From Candidatus Endomicrobiellum porotermitis (lineage in GTDB: Bacteria > Elusimicrobiota > Endomicrobiia > Endomicrobiales > Endomicrobiaceae), in assembly GCA_031289055.1 (NCBI GenBank), contig JAITQE010000001.1, forward strand, positions 1-59,194: DNA of 59,194 nt, given 5' to 3'. Numbering within the stretch: position 1 is the first letter of the stretch; every line of letters starts with the position of its first letter. Positions 7,608-16,266 of this stretch are shown here, one piece after another. The position numbers were made by a program, and so were the translations under genes. A model generated the notes under the pieces. That model searched no databases. It had not been told where the DNA came from and saw nothing but the letters and a program-made list of their open reading frames with translations.

Positions 7608-8815
7608 AGAACGATGTTTTTGCGACAATTGAAAGAGCTATAAAAAATATTAAAGCGGGAAAACCCGTTATTGTTGTTGACGATCTAAACAGGGAAAATG
7701 AGGGCGACATAGTTGTCGCCGCTCAAAAGATTACCCCGCAGCTCATAAATTTTATGACAAAGCGCGCAAGGGGGCTTATATGCGTTCCTATGAAGCGAGA
7801 ACGTTTGGAAGAGCTTGAAATAGGCGATATGGTTGAGAAGCCTACTGAAAAAAGAGGCTGTTCTTTTACCGTGTCTGTTGATTACAGAATAGGTACGACT
7901 ACGGGGATATCGGCTTATGACAGAGCTATAACGGTAAAAAAACTTATAGATAAAACCGCTAAGGCGAAAGATTTTGCAAGACCGGGACACATGTTTCCGT
8001 TGAGTTACGAAAACGGAGGCGTTTTAGTAAGAGCTGGACACACGGAAGCCGCGGTAGATTTAGCCGAACTTGCCGGGCTTTATCCTGCGGGAGTTATCTG
8101 CGAAATAATGAACGAAGACGGAACAATGGCAAGAATGCCGGATTTAGTAAAGTTTGCGAAAAAATATAAATTGAAAATAGTAACGATCGCCGAGCTTATA
8201 AATTATCGCGGTCGCGCTGAAAACTTTGTCAAAGAAGTCGTCGCTGTTGATTTGCCTACAAGGTATGGCGACTTTAAGATGATTTTGTTTGAAGACGTTA
8301 TAACAAAAGAGTCGCATTTAGCGGTAGTAAAAGGCGATGTTAAAAATGGAAAAAACGTTTTGGCAAGAATTCATTCGTCGTGCGAAACTGGCGATATTTT
8401 TCATTCTTTAAAATGCGACTGCGGCGATCAGCTTGAAACGGCTCTTAAAGCGATTGAGCGGAGAGGGCAAGGCGTGCTTTTATACATGCATCAAGAGGGC
8501 AGAGGCATAGGTCTTGTAAATAAATTGAAGGCTTATCGCCTGCAAGAACAAGGGCTTGATACTGTAGAAGCTAACGTAGCTTTAGGTTTTCCGCCGGACT
8601 TAAGAGATTACGGGATAGGCGCTCGGATACTTTCGGAGCTTGGCGTGAAAAGCGTAAGCCTTATGACTAACAACCCTAAAAAAATAGCAGGGCTTGAGGG
8701 GCATGGTTTAAAAATAGCGAAGAGAATCCCTGTTGAAATTAATCCGACAAAATCTAACAAAAGATATTTAAAAACCAAAAAAGAAAAAATGGGACACATC
8801 TTAAAAATAGTTTAG
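7604..8815 (+). CDS. ribBA: DHBP synthase / GTP cyclohydrolase II
   Basis: Fusion of 403 aa supplying both riboflavin precursors. The RibB half (about 1-205) makes 3,4-dihydroxy-2-butanone 4-phosphate and shows the acidic DDLNRENEGD loop. The RibA half (about 206-403) opens the GTP ring and shows the three zinc cysteines in SSCETGD and LKCDCGDQ, followed by MHQEGRGIGL and the catalytic LRDYGIGA region. Both halves keep their signature residues, so the enzyme should be fully bifunctional. It lies between ribE (overlapping) and ribH (15 bases). Confidence 0.96.
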   Translation: MKNDVFATIERAIKNIKAGKPVIVVDDLNRENEGDIVVAAQKITPQLINFMTKRARGLICVPMKRERLEELEIGDMVEKPTEKRGCSFTVSVDYRIGTTTGISAYDRAITVKKLIDKTAKAKDFARPGHMFPLSYENGGVLVRAGHTEAAVDLAELAGLYPAGVICEIMNEDGTMARMPDLVKFAKKYKLKIVTIAELINYRGRAENFVKEVVAVDLPTRYGDFKMILFEDVITKESHLAVVKGDVKNGKNVLARIHSSCETGDIFHSLKCDCGDQLETALKAIERRGQGVLLYMHQEGRGIGLVNKLKAYRLQEQGLDTVEANVALGFPPDLRDYGIGARILSELGVKSVSLMTNNPKKIAGLEGHGLKIAKRIPVEINPTKSNKRYLKTKKEKMGHILKIV

Positions 8816-8830
8816 CTGCGGAGGGAACGG

Positions 8831-9295
8831 ATGAAAGTTATAAGCGGACAATTGAGAGCGGATGGGAAAAAGTTTGCGATAGTGGCGTCAAGATTTAATG
8901 AATTTATTACAGGAAAGCTTATATCGGGCGCGCAAGATATGCTTACGAGACACGGGGCGTCCGACGATGATATTTCGGTTTATTGGGTGCCGGGAGCTTT
9001 TGAAATTCCTGCGGTTGCAAAAAAGATAGCCGATGCAAAAAAAGTCGACGGAATAATTTGTTTGGGTTGCCTAATAAGAGGCGCGACTCCGCATTTTGAC
9101 TACGTTGCCGCCGAAATGTCAAAGGGAGTCGCTTCCGTAGGACTTAATGGCGGTATCCCCGTAGTTTTTGGAGTTTTAACCACAGAGTCCATAGATCAGG
9201 CTATAGAAAGAGCGGGAACAAAAGCAGGCAACAAAGGCGCGGATGCGGCGATGAGCGTTATTGAAATGGCGGATTTATATTCCCGAATTAAATAG
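8831..9295 (+). CDS. ribH: lumazine synthase
   Basis: Condenses the pyrimidine and the DHBP product into 6,7-dimethyl-8-ribityllumazine, the substrate of ribE. The 154-aa protein shows [24 protein letters not shown] and [16 protein letters not shown], which form the shared active site of the icosahedral or pentameric enzyme. A strong ribosome site (GGAGGGA) precedes the ATG. It is the last gene of the rib operon; a fresh promoter candidate for nadC follows. Confidence 0.96.
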   Translation: MKVISGQLRADGKKFAIVASRFNEFITGKLISGAQDMLTRHGASDDDISVYWVPGAFEIPAVAKKIADAKKVDGIICLGCLIRGATPHFDYVAAEMSKGVASVGLNGGIPVVFGVLTTESIDQAIERAGTKAGNKGADAAMSVIEMADLYSRIK

Positions 9296-9304
9296 CGGAA
9301 TTTG

Positions 9305-9334
9305 TTGTTTATAGAAAATGATATTTGATAGAAT
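9305..9334 (+). promoter_or_regulatory. possible nadC promoter
   Basis: TTGTTT at 9305-9310, 18-base spacer, TAGAAT at 9329-9334. The -35 is weak, but the -10 matches the TAGAAT hexamer seen at other starts in this window. The leader to the chosen ATG would be about 65 bases. Confidence 0.45.
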
Positions 9335-9405
9335 GTCGCCGCCGTTTTGTTAGATCGCAGGATTTGAGGCGTAATGAAAACGGCAAAAAGATTTTTAAGA
9401 AATAT

Positions 9406-10257
9406 ATGAAAATGAACAAATTAGACGCCTTAATAAAAATTGCGTTAGAAGAAGACGACGCTTTCAATGACGTTACTTCAAAAAATTTTGTGTCGGAAAA
9501 TAAAAAAGCAAAGGCTGTTCTGATAGCTAACAGAGACGGCGTGCTTGCGGGAGTCGACGTTTTTGTTAAAGTGTTTAAAACGCTTGACGGTAGTTGCGAA
9601 GCCGCAATAAAAAAGAAAGACGGCGAACGTCTTCAAAAAGGCGATGAAATTCTTGAAATAACTGGTCCCGCAAGAACAATTTTGTCTGGAGAAAGAACGG
9701 CTCTTAATTTTCTGCAATATATGTCGGGGATAGCGACTTTAACAGACAGATTTGTAAAAGCTGTCGCAGGCGGCAAGGCAAAAATCTACGACACGAGAAA
9801 AATCCTTTCCGGATATAGAGAGCTTGCTAAATACGCAGTTAAGTGCGGCGGCGGAACTAATCACAGAATGGGGCTTTCGGATATGGTTCTTATAAAAGAC
9901 AACCATTTAAAACTTATAAAAGATTTGGCTTTTGCAGTGTCCGAGTGTAGAGAAAAATACAAAAATATTAAAGTTGAAGCGGAATGTGAAAATTTGTCGG
10001 AAGTTAAAAACGCTTTAGCGGTTAAAGCGGACGTTATAATGCTTGATAATACGACTTTTGAGACCGCAAGCAATATGATTAGCGTTATAAGAAAAAGTTC
10101 GACGCAAGATTATAAACCGGAGATAGAAATTTCCGGCGGGGTAAACGCGCAAACCGTAAAAGAGTTCGCAAAGCTTGACATAGATAGAATTTCTATAGGA
10201 ATGATAACGCATTCCGCGCCGGCTTTGGACGTAACTTTGGAAATGTCAATAGACTAA
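9406..10257 (+). CDS. nadC: nicotinate-nucleotide pyrophosphorylase (quinolinate PRTase)
   Basis: Makes nicotinate mononucleotide from quinolinate and PRPP in de novo NAD synthesis. Signature stretches are GERTALNFLQYMSGIAT, DTRKILSGYRELAKYAVK and GGGTNHRMGLSDM, then LIKDNH. The DTRK segment normally reads DTRKTTPG; here ILSG replaces TTPG. The frame is open back to a TTG at 9325, but residues before 9406 look non-homologous, so I start at ATG 9406 (283 aa; ATG 9412 is also possible). No nadA or nadB is in the window. birA begins one base after the stop. Confidence 0.93.
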   Translation: MKMNKLDALIKIALEEDDAFNDVTSKNFVSENKKAKAVLIANRDGVLAGVDVFVKVFKTLDGSCEAAIKKKDGERLQKGDEILEITGPARTILSGERTALNFLQYMSGIATLTDRFVKAVAGGKAKIYDTRKILSGYRELAKYAVKCGGGTNHRMGLSDMVLIKDNHLKLIKDLAFAVSECREKYKNIKVEAECENLSEVKNALAVKADVIMLDNTTFETASNMISVIRKSSTQDYKPEIEISGGVNAQTVKEFAKLDIDRISIGMITHSAPALDVTLEMSID

Positions 10258-10258
10258 T

Positions 10259-11203
10259 ATGAATATTCTTAAAATCCTCAGATCTAAAGAAATTGCCTCA
10301 GGCGAGGCCATCGGTGAAATTTTAGGAATTTCAAGAGCTGCGGCGCATAAACAAATCAACGCTTTAAAACAAATAGGATACAAAATAAAATCATCTTCCA
10401 AGGGGTATGTTCTTGTCAATGATAAGAATCTTTTCAACGAATATGAAATAGAAAGCAAATTAAAAGAACCTCTTAAAATCTGCAAGACGGTAAAATACTA
10501 TAAACAGTTGCCGTCAACGCAAACTGCGGTAAAAAAACTTGCCCAAAATGGTTTTGAAGAAGGCGTTATTGTCGTTTGCGAGAAACAAACAAGCGGCTAC
10601 GGGCGAATCAAAAGGGCGTGGAGTTCTAACGCTGGAGGTCTTTGGTTTTCAATATTGCTAAAGCCCTCGATACGTCCTGACGAAGCGTCTAAGTTGGCGT
10701 TGCTATTGAGCGTAGCGTTAAACAGAACTCTTAGAAAATATAAAGTTGATTCAGAAATAAAATGGCCTAATGACGTTTTGGTAAACGGTAAAAAAATAGC
10801 CGGAATAATAATAGAAATGTCCGCAGAACAAGATAGGATAAACTGGGTTGTCGCAGGCGTAGGCGTAAACGTTAACAATAAACTCCCAAAAGAGTTGGCT
10901 GATATTTCCGTTTCTCTTAAAGAAGTTTTAGGCGGAGAATTGGACAGAGCCGAATTTCTTACGGAACTTCTGGCTAAATTTGAGGATATATATAGCGATT
11001 TTTACGATAATGGATTTGAAATATTTGCGCGGGAGTATAATCGTAATATTGCCTACAAGAACAAAATTGTCGCTATTGACGATGGCTATAATATTGTGTC
11101 AGGCGTAAACTTGGGCGTAGATAAAGACGGAAGACTTATAGTTGGCTGTAAAATTGGATTAAAAAAAATAATATCAGGAACTTTGAGGCTTCGGAAAAAA
11201 TGA
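10259..11203 (+). CDS. birA: biotin-protein ligase / biotin operon repressor
   Basis: Attaches biotin to carboxylase or decarboxylase carrier domains via biotinyl-AMP. The 314-aa protein has an N-terminal winged helix-turn-helix (about 1-60, with GEILGISRAAAHKQI), a central ligase domain with the nucleotide loop TSGYGRIKRAW (usually GRGRRGR) and KWPNDVLV, and a small C-terminal SH3-like domain ending GTLRLRKK. The HTH suggests it can also repress biotin genes, though none are in the window. The end overlaps the next gene by ATGA. Confidence 0.94.
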   Translation: MNILKILRSKEIASGEAIGEILGISRAAAHKQINALKQIGYKIKSSSKGYVLVNDKNLFNEYEIESKLKEPLKICKTVKYYKQLPSTQTAVKKLAQNGFEEGVIVVCEKQTSGYGRIKRAWSSNAGGLWFSILLKPSIRPDEASKLALLLSVALNRTLRKYKVDSEIKWPNDVLVNGKKIAGIIIEMSAEQDRINWVVAGVGVNVNNKLPKELADISVSLKEVLGGELDRAEFLTELLAKFEDIYSDFYDNGFEIFAREYNRNIAYKNKIVAIDDGYNIVSGVNLGVDKDGRLIVGCKIGLKKIISGTLRLRKK

Positions 11204-12522
11204 AAATAAAAATTGCCGCGTTGGTTTTATGTATTGCGCTTCTTTCCTCTTGCGCGACTAAACGCGCCTCGTATCACGCTCCCAACTCTTTTGTAGATGT
11301 TTCAAGAAGTATGAAAACGTCGCATTTTTGGATATCAAAGATAGAAAATCCAGATAAAGTAATCCTTTCAAAAAAAGAAACGCTTTCTTTAAACGAACGC
11401 ACTAGAAACGCAGGTTATCTAGCGAATGTTTTTAATTTAAATTCTAATTTCTGCGAGTCGTTATTGAAGAAGGACTATCGTGAAGTTGTTAAAAAGTATT
11501 CTAAATATTATGATTCGTCTTTAAAACGCGTCGGCAAAAAGAGTCTGGAATCGTTAGTAAGCGCGATAAGCTGTAATTTGGCGACTGAGAAATCTTTTGC
11601 AATAACGACCGGCTATGCGCAATTAAGGATTTTGCCGACGTCGGAACCTCTTTATTCATCTTTAAGTTCGACAAATTTTGACAGACTTCAACAAACGCAA
11701 CTTGATTTTGCCTCTCCGTTGGCCGTTTTCTTTTCTACGACGGACGAACAGTGGTATTATGTAGTTTCCGAAATAGCGGAAGGATGGGTAAAGTCCGACT
11801 CAATTGCTTTTGGTACAAAAAAGGACATAGAAAAGTATAAAAAGAGAAAAGATGTTGCGGTGGTTGTTTCAAAACAAGCCGATTTATACGACAACGCAAA
11901 GACGACCGTTTTTTACGATAATGTAAGAATGGGATCAGTCCTGCCGGTTATTAAGAAAACCGACGATATTGTTGAAGTTGAAATTCCGCTTGCGCAAAAG
12001 GACGGAAAGTTGGGCTTTAAAAAAGTTTTTGCGAAAAGAGCCGATGTTTCGTTAGATTTTTTGCCTTATACGCAGCGCAATATTATAACGCAAGCGTTTA
12101 AATATCTCGATACGCCTTACGGATGGGGCGATGATGGCGGCTATCCTGACTGCTCAAGCTTTATAAGGCAGATTTTTTCATGTTTTGGCATAGTTTTTCC
12201 GAGGAACTCTTACGCCCAAAGCCAAGCGGGAGGAGTTGCGATAAATTTTGATAAACAGTTGACGATAAAACAAAAAATAGAGAAGATATTGGAAAAAGGT
12301 TGCCCCGGAATAACGATAATGTATTTTCCCGGACATATAATGTTATATTTAGGCGGCTATAAAGGCAAGCCGTATATAATCCACTCTTTGGGAGAGTACG
12401 GCGTAGACGTTAAGGCGGTATATATTTTTAAAATGGTTGCCGTAACAGGCGTGTCCGTTGGAGAAAATTCCAAAAGAAAATCGTTCGTTGAGAGATTAAC
12501 TTTAATGAAGATTATAAAATGA
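11200..12522 (+). CDS. NlpC/P60-family lipoprotein with SH3-like domains
   Basis: Probable cell-wall endopeptidase anchored to a membrane. A lipoprotein signal (LLSSC, lipid Cys near residue 18) begins the 440-aa protein. A central part contains SH3-like strands (LRILPTSEPLY and EQWYYVVSEIAEGWVK). The C-terminal NlpC/P60 domain has the catalytic set Cys318 (DCSSF), His379 (GHIMLYLG) and His395 (IIHSLG). This architecture cuts or trims peptidoglycan peptides in many diderms. Start and end both overlap neighbours by ATGA, placing it in the birA transcription unit. Confidence 0.85.
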   Translation: MKIKIAALVLCIALLSSCATKRASYHAPNSFVDVSRSMKTSHFWISKIENPDKVILSKKETLSLNERTRNAGYLANVFNLNSNFCESLLKKDYREVVKKYSKYYDSSLKRVGKKSLESLVSAISCNLATEKSFAITTGYAQLRILPTSEPLYSSLSSTNFDRLQQTQLDFASPLAVFFSTTDEQWYYVVSEIAEGWVKSDSIAFGTKKDIEKYKKRKDVAVVVSKQADLYDNAKTTVFYDNVRMGSVLPVIKKTDDIVEVEIPLAQKDGKLGFKKVFAKRADVSLDFLPYTQRNIITQAFKYLDTPYGWGDDGGYPDCSSFIRQIFSCFGIVFPRNSYAQSQAGGVAINFDKQLTIKQKIEKILEKGCPGITIMYFPGHIMLYLGGYKGKPYIIHSLGEYGVDVKAVYIFKMVAVTGVSVGENSKRKSFVERLTLMKIIK

Positions 12523-12704
12523 AAAAAATAAAAATATTTTTCTACGTACTTTTTTTGCTTGATATTTTGGCTAGCTGCGTTGTGGCGGTCGCCGCAAGCG
12601 CGTCGGCGGGAGTAGCGACGGCTGTAGCGTTGCTTTCGCTAAATATAACCGTTTATGTTATAATACTCAAAGCGGATAAAGCAGGCGACCGTGGGGCAAA
12701 ATAA
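12519..12704 (+). CDS. small membrane protein, unidentified
   Basis: A 61-aa hydrophobic protein with two likely membrane helices (about residues 5-25 and 33-51) joined by a small-residue linker rich in Ala, Ser and Val, and a charged C-terminus. It overlaps the upstream lipoprotein gene by ATGA and the next small gene by 14 bases. I recognise no family. Size, polarity and position recall paired small inner-membrane proteins, but no function can be assigned. Confidence 0.6.
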   Translation: MKKIKIFFYVLFLLDILASCVVAVAASASAGVATAVALLSLNITVYVIILKADKAGDRGAK

Positions 12705-12894
12705 CAAAGCTGCCGCATATAAAAATATGCTCGTCGTATCAACGCTCTCAGGAGTGTTTGGAGTATATTTTCTTTATAAGGGTTTTAAAAGTTTAGCTTG
12801 GTTTTTAATAGGCGTTTGGGCAGTTGTCGGCATTGTCGTAAGAGCGTTCGTAATAATAGATAAGAAATCGTCAAAAAATAGAAAGGAGATTTAA
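12691..12894 (+). CDS. small two-helix membrane protein, unidentified
   Basis: A 67-aa protein starting at GTG 12691, within the end of the preceding gene. Two hydrophobic spans (about 14-28 and 34-54) separated by a short Lys-containing turn predict a hairpin membrane protein; the tail KKSSKNRKEI is basic. No family is recognised. The ybaB start lies 2 bases after its stop, and the ybaB ribosome site is inside this coding sequence, so the three genes are tightly coupled. Confidence 0.55.
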   Translation: MGQNNKAAAYKNMLVVSTLSGVFGVYFLYKGFKSLAWFLIGVWAVVGIVVRAFVIIDKKSSKNRKEI

Positions 12895-12895
12895 G

Positions 12896-13195
12896 ATGGA
12901 ATTGTTTAAGATGGCGAAAGAAGCTATGTCTATGAGAGGCAAATTTAGCGAGATAGATAAAAAGTTAAAATCTCGCGTTATTGATGTAGAATATAAAGGC
13001 GTTAAAATACAAGTAAACGCTAAGAACGAATTTTTGAGTTTAAGTATTCCTGAAGATTTTCTTAAAGAAAAAAAAGAAAAAGTTGAAAAAGTAATTCTTG
13101 GCGCTTTTGAAGAGGCTACGAAAAAAGCTCAAGCTGTTATGGCTGAAGAATCTAAGAAAGCAATGGGCCCAATGAAGCTTCCGGGTCTTGACTAA
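12896..13195 (+). CDS. ybaB: YbaB/EbfC nucleoid-associated protein
   Basis: Small DNA-binding protein of 99 aa. It follows the YbaB pattern: a helical N-terminus (MELFKMAKEAMSMRGKFSEI), a central beta strand pair and a Met-rich C-terminal tail (MGPMKLPGLD). Family members form tweezer-like dimers on DNA. Usual neighbours dnaX and recR are absent here. The ribosome site AAAGGAGAT is near ideal. A hairpin terminator follows between this gene and the convergent glycosylase gene. Confidence 0.85.
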   Translation: MELFKMAKEAMSMRGKFSEIDKKLKSRVIDVEYKGVKIQVNAKNEFLSLSIPEDFLKEKKEKVEKVILGAFEEATKKAQAVMAEESKKAMGPMKLPGLD

Positions 13196-13207
13196 TTATA
13201 AAAAAAC

Positions 13208-13238
13208 AAAATCCCTAAACGCGCGAACGGCGCTTAGG
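13208..13238 (-). terminator. terminator of the Ogg2 gene, between convergent genes
   Basis: Arms CCTAAACGC (13214-13222) and GCGCTTAGG (13230-13238) form a 9-bp stem with one mismatch. On the minus strand the hairpin is followed by GATTTTGTTTTTTT, a proper U tract; on the + strand the tail is poorer. Confidence 0.7.
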
Positions 13239-13260
13239 AAATTGTATATTGTTTAAATAA

Positions 13261-13956
13261 TTACTTAAATATTCCGCCGGCGTTTTTACACCAAAACAAC
13301 ATGTCCAAATGAGACATCGGAATGCTTATTTTTTTGGAAAACTCTCGCATTTTCTTTTCTATTTCAAGATAGATTTTTACATTAAGATTTTTAGGAAGCT
13401 CTTTTATTGCTCCGTAAACTTTAAGATTCTTTAGAACGTGTCTATCCAATATGGCAAGTTCTTTGCCTATGCCTATATTTCTTAAGAAATGCCCCGCTTC
13501 TTTGTATCCGATGCCCTTGACGTTGTCTATAATCCATATCCTGAGTTCGTAAATATTATTAAATGAAGCAAGTTTTTCTTTTAATTTAATCTTTCCGTTT
13601 ACCGTAAAGAAATTTCTGGCTTCCACTACGTATTTTGCCTTATTGCGCTTGAAACGAACTCCGCTTATTGCCTTGGCTATGTCCTCTTCGGTCGAATCAA
13701 ATATCATGTTTTTGTCCGCGAGAGAATTTACCGCGGCCCAGCACGACACCGCCTTGCTTTGAGGCGTAAAAAGGCAGAACGCGAGTTCCGCAAAAATTTC
13801 TTCTTCAGCGCCTTCTTTCCAAACGTCGTCAAAATGTTTTTCTCTTTGAGAAATAAGCGGCAAAACCTTCTTCCAGAAAATTTTAAGCTTCTCAACGGAA
13901 TCTGAATTATCCATAGGAGTCTTAAGAAAATCAATAGGGATAAGTTTGTTTCGCAT
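13261..13956 (-). CDS. ogg: 8-oxoguanine DNA glycosylase/AP lyase, Ogg2 type
   Basis: Base-excision repair enzyme of 231 aa. The helix-hairpin-helix motif reads VKGIGYKEAGHFLRNIG, giving catalytic Lys152, and the conserved Asp is Asp171 in ILDRH; this pairing and the short length match the archaeal-type Ogg2 family rather than endonuclease III (no C-terminal Fe-S cysteines). A TTG at 13971 is in frame, but I choose ATG 13956. It is the only intact minus-strand protein gene in the window. TATACT about 9 bases before the start may be a -10, giving a very short leader. Confidence 0.85.
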   Translation of the reverse strand: MRNKLIPIDFLKTPMDNSDSVEKLKIFWKKVLPLISQREKHFDDVWKEGAEEEIFAELAFCLFTPQSKAVSCWAAVNSLADKNMIFDSTEEDIAKAISGVRFKRNKAKYVVEARNFFTVNGKIKLKEKLASFNNIYELRIWIIDNVKGIGYKEAGHFLRNIGIGKELAILDRHVLKNLKVYGAIKELPKNLNVKIYLEIEKKMREFSKKISIPMSHLDMLFWCKNAGGIFK

Positions 13957-14024
13957 GGGTAGAGTATACAAAAAATAGTTTATTTTAAATCTGTCTCTTT
14001 AACCAATTTTGTATAATGCCTCTC

Positions 14025-14690
14025 ATGAGCGAGCTATTGACTTTTGAGGGAATAAAAAGCAGTCCCGAGATACAGACTTATCTTGAGTTCACCGATAAAG
14101 CTTTTGCCATTATGGGCTATAAAGAGCACGGACAAGGGCATGCTATGCGTTCCGCGGATACCGCCGAAAATATTTTAAAAAGTTTGGATTGCGGCGCAAG
14201 AGAACAAGAGCTAGCCAAAATCGCCGCATATTTGCATGATATAGGCAACATGGTATCTATACGTTCTCACGATCAGAGCGGCGCGGTGATATTCTTAAAT
14301 GTTATTGATGAAAATTTGTACGACGACGAAATTTTTGCCGTTGCTACGGCTATAGGCGGACATGAAGACAAAAATATGGATCCCGTTTCTCCTATAGCGG
14401 CGGCTTTGGTTCTTGGCGATAAAACAGACGTCCGTCGCGAAAGAATAAGAACCAAAGACATGTTTTTGATTGACAAACACTCTTTAGTAATAGCGGCTTG
14501 TCGCAAAGCGGAAGTTATTGTAAATAAAGAAAAATCAATAATAAAGCTTAAAATAGACATAGACGCTTCAATTTGTTCTGTTATGGATTATTTTGAAATT
14601 TTTATGTCTAGAACGATTTATTGCAAAAGAGCGGCCAATGTTCTAAAGTGCGATTTAGAATTATATATAAACGAGGATAAATTTTTGTAA
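14025..14690 (+). CDS. HD-domain phosphohydrolase, copy 1
   Basis: A 221-aa HD-superfamily protein. Metal-binding features are EHGQGHAMR (His), YLHDIGN (HD pair), SHDQS, and GGHEDKN (His), the full set for a divalent-metal phosphohydrolase. The C-terminal third (VMDYFEIFMSR, then CKRAANVL) is shared with a paralogue at 16267. The substrate is unknown; nucleotides or cyclic dinucleotides are typical for the superfamily. TATAAT at 14012-14017 puts a predicted start at about 14024-14025, so the mRNA may be leaderless from ATG 14025. ATG 14016 is the alternative. The stop shares a base with tgt. Confidence 0.8.
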   Translation: MSELLTFEGIKSSPEIQTYLEFTDKAFAIMGYKEHGQGHAMRSADTAENILKSLDCGAREQELAKIAAYLHDIGNMVSIRSHDQSGAVIFLNVIDENLYDDEIFAVATAIGGHEDKNMDPVSPIAAALVLGDKTDVRRERIRTKDMFLIDKHSLVIAACRKAEVIVNKEKSIIKLKIDIDASICSVMDYFEIFMSRTIYCKRAANVLKCDLELYINEDKFL

Positions 14691-15832
14691 TGGAATGCGG
14701 GCTTTATCGGTTAATAAAGAAATCGTCTGAATGTAAGGGAAGGTTAGGGAAGATTTATACCGCGAGGGGAGTTGTTGAAACCCCTATTTTTATGCCTGTG
14801 GGAACTCAAGGGGCGGTAAAGGGCGTTCCTACGGAATGGCTGCGTAATTCCGGCGCCCAGATAATTTTAGGCAATTCATACCATCTTTACTTGCGTCCAG
14901 GCGTGGAAATAATCAAAAAAGCCGGCGGGATACAGAAGTTTAGCTCTTGGAACGGTCCAATGCTTACAGATTCTGGAGGGTTTCAAATATTTAGTTTAAG
15001 CGATATAAGAAAGATTTCTGAAGAAGGCTCTGAATTTAGGTCGCACATAGACGGCTCTAAGCATTTCTTTTCTCCAGAGAAGTCTATGCAGGTTCAAAAG
15101 GATATAGGGGCGGATATTATAATGTGTTTTGACGAGTGCGTTCCGTATCCTGCGGACTATGCGTACGCTAAAAATTCAATGGAATTGAGCCTCAGATGGG
15201 CTAAAAGGTGCAAAGCTGAATTTTATAAGGACAATGCGCATGAAATACAAGCGTTGTTTGGTATTATACAAGGTTCGGTTTATAACGATTTAAGAGCAAA
15301 AAGTACGCAGGAAATGTTGAATCTTGATTTTGTTGGCTACGCTATAGGCGGACTTTCCGTAGGCGAGCCTAAAGAATACACGAGCGCCGTATTAGAAAAC
15401 GCTTTGCCTTTAATACCTGAAAATAAAGCTAGATACTTAATGGGCGTCGGAATGCCTGAAGATTTGTGGGAAGGCGTTGAACGAGGCGCCGATATGTTTG
15501 ATTGCGTTATACCGACAAGGAACGGTCGCAACGGGCAGGTTTTTACAAGTCTGGGGAAAATAAATATGCGTAACGCGGAGTACAGAGAGGATTTTAGCCC
15601 TTTAGATCCTGAATGCAAGTGTCCGGCTTGCGCCGGATATACAAAAGCGTATCTCAATCATTTGGTCAGAGCGCAAGAGACTTTATATCTTACTTTGTTG
15701 TCTTTACATAATATTCATTTTATGGTAGACTTAATGGCAAAAATAAGAAAATCGTTGGAAAATGATACGTTTCTTAAAGCAAAAAGGGAATTTTTTGAAA
15801 AATATTATTCAAAAAATAAAAGGCGAGGATAG
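14690..15832 (+). CDS. tgt: tRNA-guanine transglycosylase
   Basis: Exchanges guanine 34 for preQ1 in tRNAs with GUN anticodons, the first tRNA step of queuosine synthesis. The 380-aa protein shows MPVGTQGAVKGV, the substrate loop DSGGFQIFSL, GVGMPEDLWEGVERG with MFDCVIPTRNGRNG carrying the nucleophilic Asp, and a zinc site CKCPAC with a downstream His in YLNHL. It is intact and in the usual tgt-yajC-secD-secF neighbourhood, here with HD genes inserted on both sides. Confidence 0.96.
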   Translation: MECGLYRLIKKSSECKGRLGKIYTARGVVETPIFMPVGTQGAVKGVPTEWLRNSGAQIILGNSYHLYLRPGVEIIKKAGGIQKFSSWNGPMLTDSGGFQIFSLSDIRKISEEGSEFRSHIDGSKHFFSPEKSMQVQKDIGADIIMCFDECVPYPADYAYAKNSMELSLRWAKRCKAEFYKDNAHEIQALFGIIQGSVYNDLRAKSTQEMLNLDFVGYAIGGLSVGEPKEYTSAVLENALPLIPENKARYLMGVGMPEDLWEGVERGADMFDCVIPTRNGRNGQVFTSLGKINMRNAEYREDFSPLDPECKCPACAGYTKAYLNHLVRAQETLYLTLLSLHNIHFMVDLMAKIRKSLENDTFLKAKREFFEKYYSKNKRRG

Positions 15833-15833
15833 A

Positions 15834-16211
15834 ATGAAAAAATCTGTTGATTTATTGGTAATTTTAGCGGTATCTTTGGCTATGCCTTCAGCGGCTTCCG
15901 CTCAGGCTGCGGGCGGAGCCGGCGCTTTGGGAAGTTTCTTGCCGCTTATCCTTATTTTTGTTTTTTTCTACTTGTTTTTGATAAGGCCTCAGCAGAAGAA
16001 ATCTAAAGAACACCAAAAGTCTCTGAGCGCTTTGAAAAAAGGCGACAAGATTATAACTTCGGGCGGCGTATACGCTACGATTAACGCTGTAAGAGACAAC
16101 GTTCTCGATATAAAAATTGCGGATGGCGTAAATGTTCAGATAGCGAAGCGGTCAATAGCTACGGTTGTGACAAAAGACGCTGAAAAACAGGCGAAAGCGC
16201 CGACGTTGTAA
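15834..16211 (+). CDS. yajC: YajC, preprotein translocase accessory subunit
   Basis: Small inner-membrane partner of SecDF, 125 aa. An N-terminal hydrophobic stretch with a signal-like end (AMPSAASAQAA) precedes the true transmembrane helix (LPLILIFVFFYLFLIRPQ), then a cytoplasmic domain with KKGDKIITSGGVYATI, the family signature. The N-terminal Sec-signal-like segment makes it longer than many YajC proteins. Start ATG 15834 is fixed by GAGG six bases upstream, although the frame is open earlier. The tgt stop is one base away. Confidence 0.92.
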   Translation: MKKSVDLLVILAVSLAMPSAASAQAAGGAGALGSFLPLILIFVFFYLFLIRPQQKKSKEHQKSLSALKKGDKIITSGGVYATINAVRDNVLDIKIADGVNVQIAKRSIATVVTKDAEKQAKAPTL

Positions 16212-16266
16212 AGAAATAGCTTGTTTTAAACGGTTATGTCGCGTAATTTAAAAAATCGGACAAATA

